Of a DNA stretch of 43,767 bases, positions 1 to 7,827 are shown piece by piece (within the stretch, counting starts at the first letter, position 1; the number at the start of each line of letters is the position of its first letter). The notes beneath the pieces are model-generated. The model was not told the origin of the DNA, searched no databases, and saw nothing but the letters and a program-made list of their open reading frames with translations. The translations under genes were made by a program, and so were the position numbers. Source of the DNA: an uncultured Clostridia bacterium (GTDB lineage Bacteria; Bacillota; Clostridia; Christensenellales; UBA1242); the NCBI GenBank assembly GCA_934754355.1, contig CAKVID010000007.1:1-43767 (forward strand). The letters run 5' to 3'.

Positions 1-120
1 TAACAGAAAAATATCCTTGGTCTCACAGGGATAACAATAAGACTTAAAAAATCCTATATAGTAGTAAGATAGAATAGACTATGTAGGTAATTGACTATAT
101 ACACTATTTAGAAGTTAATA

Positions 121-152
121 AAGAAGACATCTTATTCAAGATGTCTTTTTTG
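121..152 (+). terminator. Intrinsic terminator of a gene upstream of the window
   Basis: A perfect 10-bp stem (AAGACATCTT at 124-133 with AAGATGTCTT at 138-147) and a 4-base loop run directly into a T tract. The orientation is plus strand, so it ends a transcript that begins left of the window. Confidence 0.85.
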
Positions 153-158
153 TTGTTT

Positions 159-222
159 TTTTACTTTTTATTGTTGTTCTTTTTACTTCCTATTGTTGTT
201 CTTTTTACTTCCTATTGTTTTA
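159..222. repeat. Pyrimidine-rich tandem repeat, 22-bp period
   Basis: Nearly three copies of a unit containing TTTTACTTCC followed by TATTGTTGTTC. The central A of each TTAC falls at 163, 185 and 207, giving an exact 22-bp spacing. The first copy differs by a CC to TT change and the last is cut short. The function is unknown; it lies just after the terminator. Confidence 0.75.
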
Positions 223-479
223 CTTCTACAATTCTTTTTATTTTTATCTTACTAACTTTTACATTTTTGCTTTTATTTGTTATTTGTAACTATATTTAAT
301 AGGTTTTATTTGCTACCTATAATTCAATACTTTTTATATTATCATTTTGCTTTATTGGTTATTTTGTTATATTTTTTCTGTATGCTTAATTTGGTTTTTT
401 TTAAGTTTTACTCAGTTATTTTCTACATTTAATATGTTCATTATAATATTTTTATTGCGTGGATTTTCCAATATCAATA

Positions 480-508
480 TTGCAATTTTATATGTATTGT
501 GCTATAAT
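480..508 (+). promoter_or_regulatory. Sigma-A type promoter of the gene at 556
   Basis: TTGCAA at 480-485, a 17-bp spacer and TATAAT at 503-508, with an extended -10 (TGc at 500-502). The same -35 and spacing are used by the surface-protein operon at 31345-31373. Confidence 0.8.
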
Positions 509-555
509 ACATAATAGCCTAGCAAATAATAGGCAAAAGGATTATAAATTTAATT

Positions 556-984
556 ATGAAAAAAGATTTAACAAATAGAAAACAATTAACTACTTCTCAA
601 TGTTTAGAAGTTATAGATTACCTAGATTCTTTGGGTTTTAGTTTGGATAATGCCGACAAAGAAACATTAGAGGCTTTGATGAAGAGAAGTCTTAAAATTC
701 AAGGCGAGTCATTCGTGGATAAATTCATTAATTACAAAAGAAACCATGATTGGTACAAGTCGGTTAAGGCAACTGCTAATGAACTAATGAACAAGGCTTA
801 TGGTCATTACTATGTGAATATGCTTACAGATGGTAGAAACCCTCTTTCTCCCGAAGAACTAATCATTCCAGCATCATTTGAGAATACTGGAAAGATTACA
901 GAAAGTGAAGAAATTGATACCCAAGAAGAATTTGGGAATGATAAAGATACTCAAGTTGACGAAGACCAAAGAGATATAAAGTAA
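556..984 (+). CDS. Hypothetical 142-residue acidic-tailed protein
   Basis: I do not recognise a family. The first 90 residues look like a compact helical domain (LTTSQCLEVIDYLDSLGF, then a basic/aromatic stretch KFINYKRNHDWYKSV). The last 40 residues are acidic and probably disordered. There is no signal peptide or membrane helix, so it is probably cytoplasmic. It has its own promoter (480-508), but the ribosome binding site is weak: AAAAGG ends about 15 bases before the ATG. It stands alone and converges on the minus-strand gene at 991 with only six bases between the two stop codons and no terminator between them, so the transcripts probably overlap. Confidence 0.7.
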   Translation: MKKDLTNRKQLTTSQCLEVIDYLDSLGFSLDNADKETLEALMKRSLKIQGESFVDKFINYKRNHDWYKSVKATANELMNKAYGHYYVNMLTDGRNPLSPEELIIPASFENTGKITESEEIDTQEEFGNDKDTQVDEDQRDIK

Positions 985-990
985 TTGAAT

Positions 991-2019
991 TTACATAAGT
1001 TCTAGCAATATATCAAATTGCGAATTGGCAATGGTTGTTATAGAAGATAAATATTTGCAATTGGGCTTAAGCATCAAATATAATAAAAATAACCTAATTA
1101 TGTCAATTTGATTGTGAAGAATTACATTCTTTGGTTGACATTCTTCGCTAAGAATAGTGCTTTCTTTTGTGGTACTTTGCAATATATAATTATCTTCCGT
1201 AGGTGGTGCAATGTGCCACCTATTTTTATTTAAGTGAGGACTGTGTGTTGTAGTTCTCATTTTTTTGTGTGGGAAGTTGCCCAATATTTTACTTAAATTT
1301 ACATTAACCTGTCTAAAAGCATCAAATAAAAAATGGCTTTGCTTGGGACAGTTTCGCTTCATAGTATTTGTTTTTGGCGGTATTGCATTGCTATTTTGGT
1401 CGGTATTATCTATGTTTTCATTAGGCGTGGTAGGTGCTATCTGGTTATCTTTTTCTGGCGAGATTGCATTACCATTATTATTTGAACTATCTGAATTTGG
1501 TATGTTTGGCACTTCAGTACTCAAATTATTATCGGTATTAGGTGTGGTTGATGGTGATTGAAAATTAGGTATATTAGGTTGATTTGGTATATTGGGTATA
1601 GGGATATTGATATCGCCACTAAGTGGTGGAAGATTGTTGTTTGGCACATTTATTGATGGTGTTTCATTTGGCGTATTTGGTTGGATAGATATATTCTCAT
1701 TTATGTGTCTGATTGGAGAGATTGCTTCTCCTTGTGGTGTGGCGGGGTCATTTGCAAATAATTGTGAGTATTTACGCAAAAAATGGCTTTGATTAGAGAT
1801 AATTAGCGAATTTAATTCACTAATATTATCTGCTAATTTATCTATAATTTTATTGTATTTTTGGTCATTATTGTTTCTTTGCAAATACTCTTTCTGTGTT
1901 TCCATTTTCTGCAAAATTTCTTGTAAATCGCCAGTTTCACGCTCTACTTCTTGCATATAGCCTTGTCTCATTATCCTGTATTCTTGCTCAGTTGGGGTCA
2001 AAAAGTCCTCATATTTCAT
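991..2019 (-). CDS. Pro/Asn-rich linker protein paired with the M14 peptidase
   Basis: 342 residues of no recognised family, in three parts. The N-terminal ~95 residues are helical and probably coiled coil (ETGDLQEILQKMETQKEYL). Residues ~105-220 are a low-complexity linker of Pro, Asn, Ile and Thr with many PNIPN-like words. The C-terminal ~110 residues end in a helical hydrophobic stretch (IDIIRLFLLYLML). The word QSHFL occurs near the end of the N-terminal part and again after the linker, which suggests a small internal duplication. No signal peptide is seen. The ATG overlaps the stop of the M14 peptidase gene (ATGA), so the two are translationally coupled. Plus-strand ORFs over this gene are shadows of the repetitive linker. 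Confidence 0.75.
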   Translation of the reverse strand: MKYEDFLTPTEQEYRIMRQGYMQEVERETGDLQEILQKMETQKEYLQRNNNDQKYNKIIDKLADNISELNSLIISNQSHFLRKYSQLFANDPATPQGEAISPIRHINENISIQPNTPNETPSINVPNNNLPPLSGDINIPIPNIPNQPNIPNFQSPSTTPNTDNNLSTEVPNIPNSDSSNNNGNAISPEKDNQIAPTTPNENIDNTDQNSNAIPPKTNTMKRNCPKQSHFLFDAFRQVNVNLSKILGNFPHKKMRTTTHSPHLNKNRWHIAPPTEDNYILQSTTKESTILSEECQPKNVILHNQIDIIRLFLLYLMLKPNCKYLSSITTIANSQFDILLELM

Positions 2020-2876
2020 AAATTTCCTTTCCTTTCATTTAGATATTCAAGTAGTCTAATTGGTACATCTTTATTGGCTTCAAATGCTGGTGCTACATAT
2101 TCAATAGGTACAGGAGTAGGTGCAGTAGCAGGTGCTATTTCTATAGTAAAAGCGGGTACTTTAAGGTATTCACTAACCCAATCACTGTATCCTCCTACAC
2201 TTGCTTCTGTTTTGGTAGGTGTGTAGCCATTAATTGTGGATATGAATTCGGCAATTTCTCTATCTCTGTTTAGTTCTTCTGTCGTTAATAACTCAAATCC
2301 ATAATATATAACATCGCCCTTTGTGTGATAACTCAAAGTTAAGTCGGGGCGAACTCTGTAACTAAAATCTATTAAATTTCGTACTTCCCTCTCACTTTCG
2401 GGAAAGTATCCAATGAAATTGCCGGGTGCTACACAGAATAAATTTTGACTGCCTTCTCCCCATAATGCATCAAAATTAACATTGAGGTCAATAGCCAAAA
2501 TATTCGCTTTCCACTGCGAAAAATCATCACTTCCATCATTAATATGTAGTATGTAATCTTTCAATTTCTGACAAGGTATCCAGTCCAGCCCGTCTAGTAC
2601 TAACCTTGCACCATCGGGATTGGTTAGGGGAATTGCGTAAACTCCTCCCGGTAATTCTTGACTAGTCATATAATCTATCATATCGCAAAGAACTAGGGTG
2701 CTGGGGTACTCTCTGGCATGAATTCCGCCCTCAATTAATATCTGCTTGCCTGAATAATCCCCCAAATGTACACCATAAATTGCTTGCCCCAGTGTGGAAT
2801 ACCCCACTACAAAGAAATCTAAATTGGGGTTGCTTGATAATCCAATTATCCTATTTTGCAATTCTTCAAATGTCAT
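2016..2876 (-). CDS. M14-family zinc carboxypeptidase-like peptidase
   Basis: 286 residues, a complete single M14 domain. The zinc ligands are H53 and E56 (GGIHAREYPS) and H184 (SYHTKG); the catalytic Glu is E246 (FTIEIA). The Arg of the usual DLNRNF motif, which binds a free substrate C-terminus, is Val here (DLNVNF, residues 130-135). In the M14 family this fits enzymes acting on peptidoglycan stem peptides, such as gamma-D-glutamyl-diamino acid peptidases, rather than classic carboxypeptidases; the substrate is inferred. There is no signal peptide, so it acts in the cytoplasm, perhaps in wall recycling, or leaves by another route. It is the first gene of a two-gene unit and overlaps the next gene by four bases. 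The ATG is preceded by GGAGAGA. Confidence 0.9.
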   Translation of the reverse strand: MTFEELQNRIIGLSSNPNLDFFVVGYSTLGQAIYGVHLGDYSGKQILIEGGIHAREYPSTLVLCDMIDYMTSQELPGGVYAIPLTNPDGARLVLDGLDWIPCQKLKDYILHINDGSDDFSQWKANILAIDLNVNFDALWGEGSQNLFCVAPGNFIGYFPESEREVRNLIDFSYRVRPDLTLSYHTKGDVIYYGFELLTTEELNRDREIAEFISTINGYTPTKTEASVGGYSDWVSEYLKVPAFTIEIAPATAPTPVPIEYVAPAFEANKDVPIRLLEYLNERKGNL

Positions 2877-3256
2877 TCTCTCTCCTATTAAATAATGTCA
2901 GTTTAGTCCACTGGCAATATGTCCTCGTTATTTGTATATTTTATATGCGGGTTGCGTGTTCTTTGTGCAGGGAGATATGCTCTCTGCTAGTATTTTTATA
3001 TTTCTCTAGCCCCAAAAATATAGAGGTTAAATCCCCATTATCTTAACCGCAATTTGACTATTTTTGACAAAGTTAGCAGGCAAGTACGAAGTTTTGGCTA
3101 TATTAGGGTATTTTCTAGTAAAATTGATATTTTACATATATATACAAATATATACAAAAATATAAATAATTTTTCAAAAACATACAAAAATCGTTTGGAG
3201 ATTTCTTGAATGTTGGTTATAATTTGGTATAAGTAAAAATTCAAGGAGAATGTTTT
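2877..3256. other. Noncoding divergent region
   Basis: It separates the minus-strand M14 unit from the plus-strand surface protein gene. It contains a weak inverted repeat (GGTTAA at 3025-3030, TTAACC at 3043-3048), an A+T-rich stretch with repeated ATATATACAAA around 3130-3165, and the promoter at 3195-3233. No confident minus-strand promoter for the M14 gene was found. Confidence 0.55.
3195..3233 (+). promoter_or_regulatory. Promoter of the secreted surface protein gene
   Basis: Two overlapping readings are possible: TTGGAG at 3195-3200, 17 bp, TATAAT at 3218-3223; or TTGAAT at 3206-3211, 16 bp, TATAAG at 3228-3233. Both point at the gene at 3257, whose AAGGAG (3243-3248) is ideally spaced. 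Confidence 0.65.
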
Positions 3257-5242
3257 ATGGAAAAAACAACCAAAAAGAGAAAGACCAAAAAAGGTCTTAA
3301 GAAACGCATTGGTTTGATTGCAATTGGTGGTTTGAGTTTAGTACTTACAATTTGTCTATCCGTAGGAGCAACACTTGCTTGGTTTGCAGGTTCTACACAT
3401 GCAGATAAGAGTTTGTTCATGGGTGGACCAGTTTATGTAGAAATGACAGGTCGTGACGACACTAAATGGGAGGGTGGTTCTGGTAACCTAGATATCACTT
3501 CTTTCAAGAGAGGTATGGGTACTGTTCAAGATGAGAATGGAATACTTCTTCCAGGTCAAAGATTTGCTCTTTATAGTCAAGCAAGAGTATTCTCTACATC
3601 TGCTACTGATTCTACAACTACAGCGAATACCACAAATACTTCAAGCGGTGCAAATACAACTAATACTTCTACTGGTACAACTGAACATAAGAGTAATGTA
3701 GGTAGAAAGACTACCACCACTTCATCAGTTCTTCGTGCAAGATTTAGTGTTAGTGTAGAATTTGACCCAAGTGTGGGCTTCAATAACTTTACTGATACAG
3801 ATTACTCACAAAATTATCCTACTCAAACAGGTGCATACGCTGGTGCTTATGCAGATGCTGCTGGTGCTGCTGTTGAAGCAGGCGAGAGCGGTAGAACAGC
3901 ACTTGCTTGGTCAGACGCTCTAGGCAAAGAAGCATATGTTTATGATTATGAAAACAGCAAATATCCAAACAATGCTCGTAGAGATGGTGTGTCTGGAACC
4001 ACTGCTGCAACATTTACTGCTGCAACTAGCGGTGATGACTTATTGAAAGTAAGAAAAGGCGAACTTAAATCTATTTATAGTTGGAAGTTCGTATCTAAGG
4101 CAGTTTATAATGATGCAACACTTACAGCTGCTGCAACTTCACTTACAGATGCATTAGATGCAACTAAAGGTGTAACAGGTGTTAAATATGTTCAAATGGG
4201 TGCTCCATTTGATGGTAACACAGTTGCTGACGGTACAAGTACTGCTTATGGTGTATGGATTTTGACAGATGTTGGTGGCAAAAATGTAGTTAAAGAATCT
4301 GATTCTTTCTACAAGGCTAGATGTAATAACTACATTCAAACATATGTAGAACAATATCCTACTGAATATGGTGACTATACCGAAAGAACAATTGGTGATG
4401 GTCTTAAAGCACTTGAAAATGCTCTTAACCAATCATTCGTAAATCTTGTAAATGACTCTTCAAATGCAATTATTGCTGGATACCTATATGGTATGACAGT
4501 TGATGCAGATACTGGTATTATGTCATTCAAAGAAAAGCCAGCAGATGACCCAACTGCTCCAGATAATGCAACACAAAAATGTAGTTGGTTGTACATTGAC
4601 CCTACAATTGGTAACGATACCAATACTAACGAACTTTCTACCAGCACTGGTGGTTGGTGGTATCTAGTTGAAAGCGACGATGGTACTGTTGGTACATATA
4701 AGATTGATGGTAGCAAGGTTACTGATAGTAACAATATTAATACATTAGTTGATAAATATGATGCTGGTACTACAGATAAGGCTGGTAACATTGTTAGAAC
4801 TAATACCCCTGTGGCTTCAACTGCTACGGGCGTAACCGAAGGTAAATTTACAAGAGCATCGGCTGCTGCAACTAGTGAAACAAGACTTGATGCTAAATTA
4901 TTTGAGGTTAAACCTTACAAACAAATTTCTAAAGTAACTAAGAATGGTGCAGAAGATGTATATAAATTCGCTTCTTACCAATTCCCATTTGTAAATGGTA
5001 GTGCTGTACTTGATGGAGATAAGATTACAAATATCTTCGCTAATGCTAAGATATCTGTTCAAATTAGCTTCCAAGCACTTCAAGCATTCTTCCCATTCAC
5101 AACATCTATTGACGGTATGGACTACAAAGATACACTTCTTGGTACTGCTAAAGCATTGAATATTAAGAACGCAATACCTATCTTTAACGAAGCATTCGAC
5201 TACTACGAAGATACTTCTGCTGGTAGCATTACTGGTCTATAA
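3257..5242 (+). CDS. Secreted surface protein with SipW-substrate-like N-terminus
   Basis: 661 residues. A lysine-rich head (residues 1-17) is followed by a hydrophobic helix (about 18-42) ending GATLAWFAGSTHADKSLF. This is the layout of TasA/camelysin-type proteins cleaved by SipW-like signal peptidases, where an Ala-x-x-Ala-Trp/Tyr-Phe motif follows the helix. The mature part has no recognised domain. Residues ~113-157 are a Ser/Thr/Asn linker and ~192-218 an Ala-rich stretch; the rest is rich in Thr, Gly, Asp and Tyr and looks beta-structured. No sorting signal or C-terminal helix is present. The strong ribosome binding site, good terminator and use of C-ending codons such as AAC and TTC suggest high expression. 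No sipW-like peptidase or paralogue is nearby, so processing must come from elsewhere. Fibre or matrix formation is an inference. Confidence 0.8.
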   Translation: MEKTTKKRKTKKGLKKRIGLIAIGGLSLVLTICLSVGATLAWFAGSTHADKSLFMGGPVYVEMTGRDDTKWEGGSGNLDITSFKRGMGTVQDENGILLPGQRFALYSQARVFSTSATDSTTTANTTNTSSGANTTNTSTGTTEHKSNVGRKTTTTSSVLRARFSVSVEFDPSVGFNNFTDTDYSQNYPTQTGAYAGAYADAAGAAVEAGESGRTALAWSDALGKEAYVYDYENSKYPNNARRDGVSGTTAATFTAATSGDDLLKVRKGELKSIYSWKFVSKAVYNDATLTAAATSLTDALDATKGVTGVKYVQMGAPFDGNTVADGTSTAYGVWILTDVGGKNVVKESDSFYKARCNNYIQTYVEQYPTEYGDYTERTIGDGLKALENALNQSFVNLVNDSSNAIIAGYLYGMTVDADTGIMSFKEKPADDPTAPDNATQKCSWLYIDPTIGNDTNTNELSTSTGGWWYLVESDDGTVGTYKIDGSKVTDSNNINTLVDKYDAGTTDKAGNIVRTNTPVASTATGVTEGKFTRASAAATSETRLDAKLFEVKPYKQISKVTKNGAEDVYKFASYQFPFVNGSAVLDGDKITNIFANAKISVQISFQALQAFFPFTTSIDGMDYKDTLLGTAKALNIKNAIPIFNEAFDYYEDTSAGSITGL

Positions 5243-5290
5243 GATATTATATTAATTTCAGAAAATAATCCGAAATTTAGACTTCATAAC

Positions 5291-5330
5291 AAAATACTCA
5301 TTGGAATGTATCCAATGAGTATTTTTTTGT
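5291..5330 (+). terminator. Intrinsic terminator after the surface protein gene
   Basis: A perfect 14-bp stem (5292-5305 with 5311-5324), a 5-base loop and a run of seven T. It is one of the strongest terminators in the window, matching the expected high expression of the gene before it. Confidence 0.9.
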
Positions 5331-5508
5331 TGTTGTTATTATATTAATTTATAATGGCTAGAGCAATTATCTCTTGCCCTCGTGTATAGAAATATATGTC
5401 GATATACAAATCTGAATTACAATATATAAATTTATAACAATAATTATTTCTCATTTTGAAATATGTGTGTTAAAATAGTAGTGTAATAGGAGATAAATTT
5501 ATACTGCA

Positions 5509-7029
5509 ATGAAGGGATATTTTAGAGAATTTGGAGATAAGATGAAAGAATCTGCACTATCAATAGTGCCATTCTTTTTGATAATAATTGCACTGTATTT
5601 TATATTTTTGCCATTCAATATTTGGGCAATGCTGGCAATACTGGTAGCAACTTTATTTATGATAGTTGGTATGTCGCTTTTTAATGTAGGTGTAGATATG
5701 TCTACCATGAAGATGGGCGGATATGTAGGTTCTCACTTATCCAAATCTAGACGACTAACCTTCATGTGCATACTTAGTTTTATTTTGGGGTTTATTGTAA
5801 CAATAGCCGAACCCGATTTGATGGTTCTATCCGAACAAGTGCCGGGGATTAGTAGCAAGTGGATAATACTTATTACTGTTTCTATGGGTACTGGGATATT
5901 TCTATTGCTTTCTACTATTAGAACAATATTTAGATTAAGCATTAGAACAATGCTAATAATTAGTTATGCTATAGCGCTAATTTTGTGCATATTTGCTCCA
6001 GTTAATTTTCTACCTCTGGCATTTGACACAATGGGAGTAACAACAGGCTCTGTATCTGTGCCATTTATAATGTCATTTGGACTAGGTATTTGTGCAGTTC
6101 GTGGTGGCAAGAATAACCAGGAAGATGGATTTGGACTAATTGCACTTGCTTCTATTGGTCCCGTTCTTGCAATATTGATTGTTAGTATGTTTATCAAGGG
6201 CAATGCAATTGCCGATACAGCCGCTGTTGAAATGGTTACATCTAATAGTGAATTGGGATTGCTTTTGCTAGATAATTTATTATCTTATTTGAAAGAAGTT
6301 TTTATAGTTATTATACCTATTTTTATATTCTTCTTAATATACAATTTTATATTCTTGAAATTGCCTAAGAATACACTTTTTAGAATTTTTATAGGACTGT
6401 TATACACATATTTAGGCCTGGTTGTATTCCTAATAGGTGTGTCCACTGGATATTTGCCAACGGCGGATATACTAGGTAGAACTATTGCCGATGGCAATTA
6501 CAAATGGTTATTAATTCCAATTAGTCTAATTATGGGCTTCACTATGGTATTTGCCGAACCGGCGGTTCATGTACTTAATAAACAAGTAGAAGATATAACT
6601 GAGGGTGTTATTTCCAAGAAATCTATGTTAATTGGCTTGTCTATAGGTGTTGCACTTGCTATGCTTATAATAGTAACAAGAGCACTTTTTGCAATAGATT
6701 TCATGTGGGTTTGTGCCCCACTAGTAATAATAATGCTCATATTATCTATATTCACACCCGATTTGTTCGAGGGTATTGCATTTGATAGCGGTGGTGTTGC
6801 TGCCGGCTCACTTACAGCATCTTTCGTCTTGCCATTTATAATTGGTGTGTGTTCGTCATTGGGGCTAGATAGTATGCTTTTTGCCTTTGGTTCAATTGCA
6901 ATTGTTGCTATTCTTCCAACTATCGTTATTCAGATAATGGGTATTAAATACATGCTTGTAGTGAGTAGAAATAAACGCAAGTCAAGAAAGAAAGTTAATT
7001 CAGATATTACAATTATAGACTTTGAATAA
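5509..7029 (+). CDS. DUF1538 family integral membrane protein
   Basis: 506 residues, almost entirely membrane helices, formed by two tandem DUF1538 copies (about 12-240 and 255-490). Each half carries a Gly-rich re-entrant-like motif: DTMGVTTGSVSVPF in the first and DSGGVAAGSLTASF in the second. Each half also has an AEP triad (IAEPDLMVL; FAEPAVHVL). This internal duplication resembles inverted-repeat transporters, but the substrate is not established, so transport is an inference. The two P-II-like genes directly downstream are the usual partners of this family and suggest allosteric control. The first ATG has TAGGAG 16 bases away; a second in-frame ATG at 5542 has GGAG five bases away and may be the real start (495 residues). 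Confidence 0.88.
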   Translation: MKGYFREFGDKMKESALSIVPFFLIIIALYFIFLPFNIWAMLAILVATLFMIVGMSLFNVGVDMSTMKMGGYVGSHLSKSRRLTFMCILSFILGFIVTIAEPDLMVLSEQVPGISSKWIILITVSMGTGIFLLLSTIRTIFRLSIRTMLIISYAIALILCIFAPVNFLPLAFDTMGVTTGSVSVPFIMSFGLGICAVRGGKNNQEDGFGLIALASIGPVLAILIVSMFIKGNAIADTAAVEMVTSNSELGLLLLDNLLSYLKEVFIVIIPIFIFFLIYNFIFLKLPKNTLFRIFIGLLYTYLGLVVFLIGVSTGYLPTADILGRTIADGNYKWLLIPISLIMGFTMVFAEPAVHVLNKQVEDITEGVISKKSMLIGLSIGVALAMLIIVTRALFAIDFMWVCAPLVIIMLILSIFTPDLFEGIAFDSGGVAAGSLTASFVLPFIIGVCSSLGLDSMLFAFGSIAIVAILPTIVIQIMGIKYMLVVSRNKRKSRKKVNSDITIIDFE

Positions 7030-7051
7030 ATTAATATAAAAAAGGGAAATT

Positions 7052-7411
7052 ATGAGAGAAAATAAACCAACAAAGATGAAAGCACCTATCAAATTGCTAG
7101 TATCTTTTACTGATAGAGATGTTGCCAAAGATTTGGAAAATTATCTAAATGACAAAGGTCTAGATGGTGGAATAGTTTTCATGGGTAAGGGAACTTCCGA
7201 GAGTGAAATAGCCGATATTTTTGGTTTTGGAATGAGTGATAGAGATGTAATTGCTTGCCTAGTTCCAACTGGACAATTAGACAAAGTTATTCATGATTTC
7301 AATGAAATTTCGGGAATAGAGCGAGACAATTATGGCTTGCTATTTGTAATTGATTTGCAGAGTGCCAGCAGTAATTTGTTAGAATTTTTGAGAATAAAAG
7401 TAGGAGAGTAG
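7052..7411 (+). CDS. P-II-like regulator, first copy
   Basis: 119 residues with the ferredoxin-like layout of P-II/GlnB-type proteins. A first beta strand (IKLLVSF) is followed by a helix (DVAKDLENYLNDKG), a short T-loop region with GKGTSESEI, a second repeat (DVIACLVPTGQLDKVIHDFNEI) and a C-terminal strand. The T-loop is much shorter than in true GlnB and lacks its uridylylation-type Tyr context, so the effector may differ from 2-oxoglutarate/ATP. It lies 22 bases after the DUF1538 gene in an operon and presumably senses a small molecule and docks on that membrane protein, as P-II does on AmtB. Confidence 0.75.
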   Translation: MRENKPTKMKAPIKLLVSFTDRDVAKDLENYLNDKGLDGGIVFMGKGTSESEIADIFGFGMSDRDVIACLVPTGQLDKVIHDFNEISGIERDNYGLLFVIDLQSASSNLLEFLRIKVGE

Positions 7412-7412
7412 T

Positions 7413-7823
7413 ATGGATAAAATAAGTAATATGCTAGAGGGCAAAAATACAGTCGATTTTGATTTGATAGTAGCAATAATAGGTAGAGGATTTTCTGATT
7501 ATGTAGTATCTTCTGCTAGAGATGCGGGGGCAACTGGTGCTACAATTCTATATGGCAGAGGCACTGCCGATGCAGATAAACAAGTACTAGGAATATCTCT
7601 TCAGCCCGAAAGAGAAATAGTTTTGATACTAGTCAAGAAATCTGATAGACGCAAAATAATGCAAGCAATATCCGATAAAACTAGCCTTATGGAAGAGGGT
7701 AGAGGGTTTTGCTTTAGCCTACCTGTAAGCGATGTTTTCGGAATTAAGAGAGTAGCCGAACAGAAGAAAGAACAAGAACGCAAAGCCAAAGCACTAGCCA
7801 AAAGTGCTAAATTAGAGAAGTGA
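7413..7823 (+). CDS. P-II-like regulator, second copy
   Basis: 136 residues. A P-II-like domain (about 17-110) contains DLIVAIIGRGFSDYVVSSARDAGATGATILYGRGT, the strand-helix-strand entry typical of short P-II relatives, and then EREIVLILVKKSDRRKIMQAI as the second repeat. A lysine/alanine-rich tail of about 25 residues follows. It differs enough from its neighbour to suggest a division of labour or a heterotrimer rather than a fresh duplication. Its ribosome binding site (AGGAGA) lies inside the end of the preceding gene and the ATG follows that stop by one base, so the two are tightly coupled. Confidence 0.8.
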   Translation: MDKISNMLEGKNTVDFDLIVAIIGRGFSDYVVSSARDAGATGATILYGRGTADADKQVLGISLQPEREIVLILVKKSDRRKIMQAISDKTSLMEEGRGFCFSLPVSDVFGIKRVAEQKKEQERKAKALAKSAKLEK

Positions 7824-7827
7824 TTAT

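Larger units (their letters stand above)
1..555. other. Noncoding T-rich region before the first gene
   Basis: No convincing coding region is visible. The stretch holds the end of an upstream transcript (terminator at 121-152), a pyrimidine-rich tandem repeat at 159-222, and then a very T-rich top strand to about 420. A clear promoter lies at 480-508 and a short hairpin (GCCTA at 517-521 pairing with TAGGC at 530-534) sits just before the weak ribosome binding site of the gene at 556. No DnaA-box cluster or tRNA fold was recognised. Confidence 0.6.

Noticed and set aside
159..222. CRISPR array
   Set aside because: The 22-bp units are directly adjacent without unique spacers, so this is a simple tandem repeat.
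1265..2226. Plus-strand reading frames across the Pro/Asn-rich and M14 genes
   Set aside because: They are shadows of the repetitive minus-strand linker and peptidase; they lack ribosome binding sites and have no protein family features, while the opposite strand carries M14 catalytic motifs.
556..2876. Prophage remnant
   Set aside because: An orphan gene, a peptidase and a low-complexity protein could fit a phage lysis region, but no integrase, terminase, capsid or tail gene is present.
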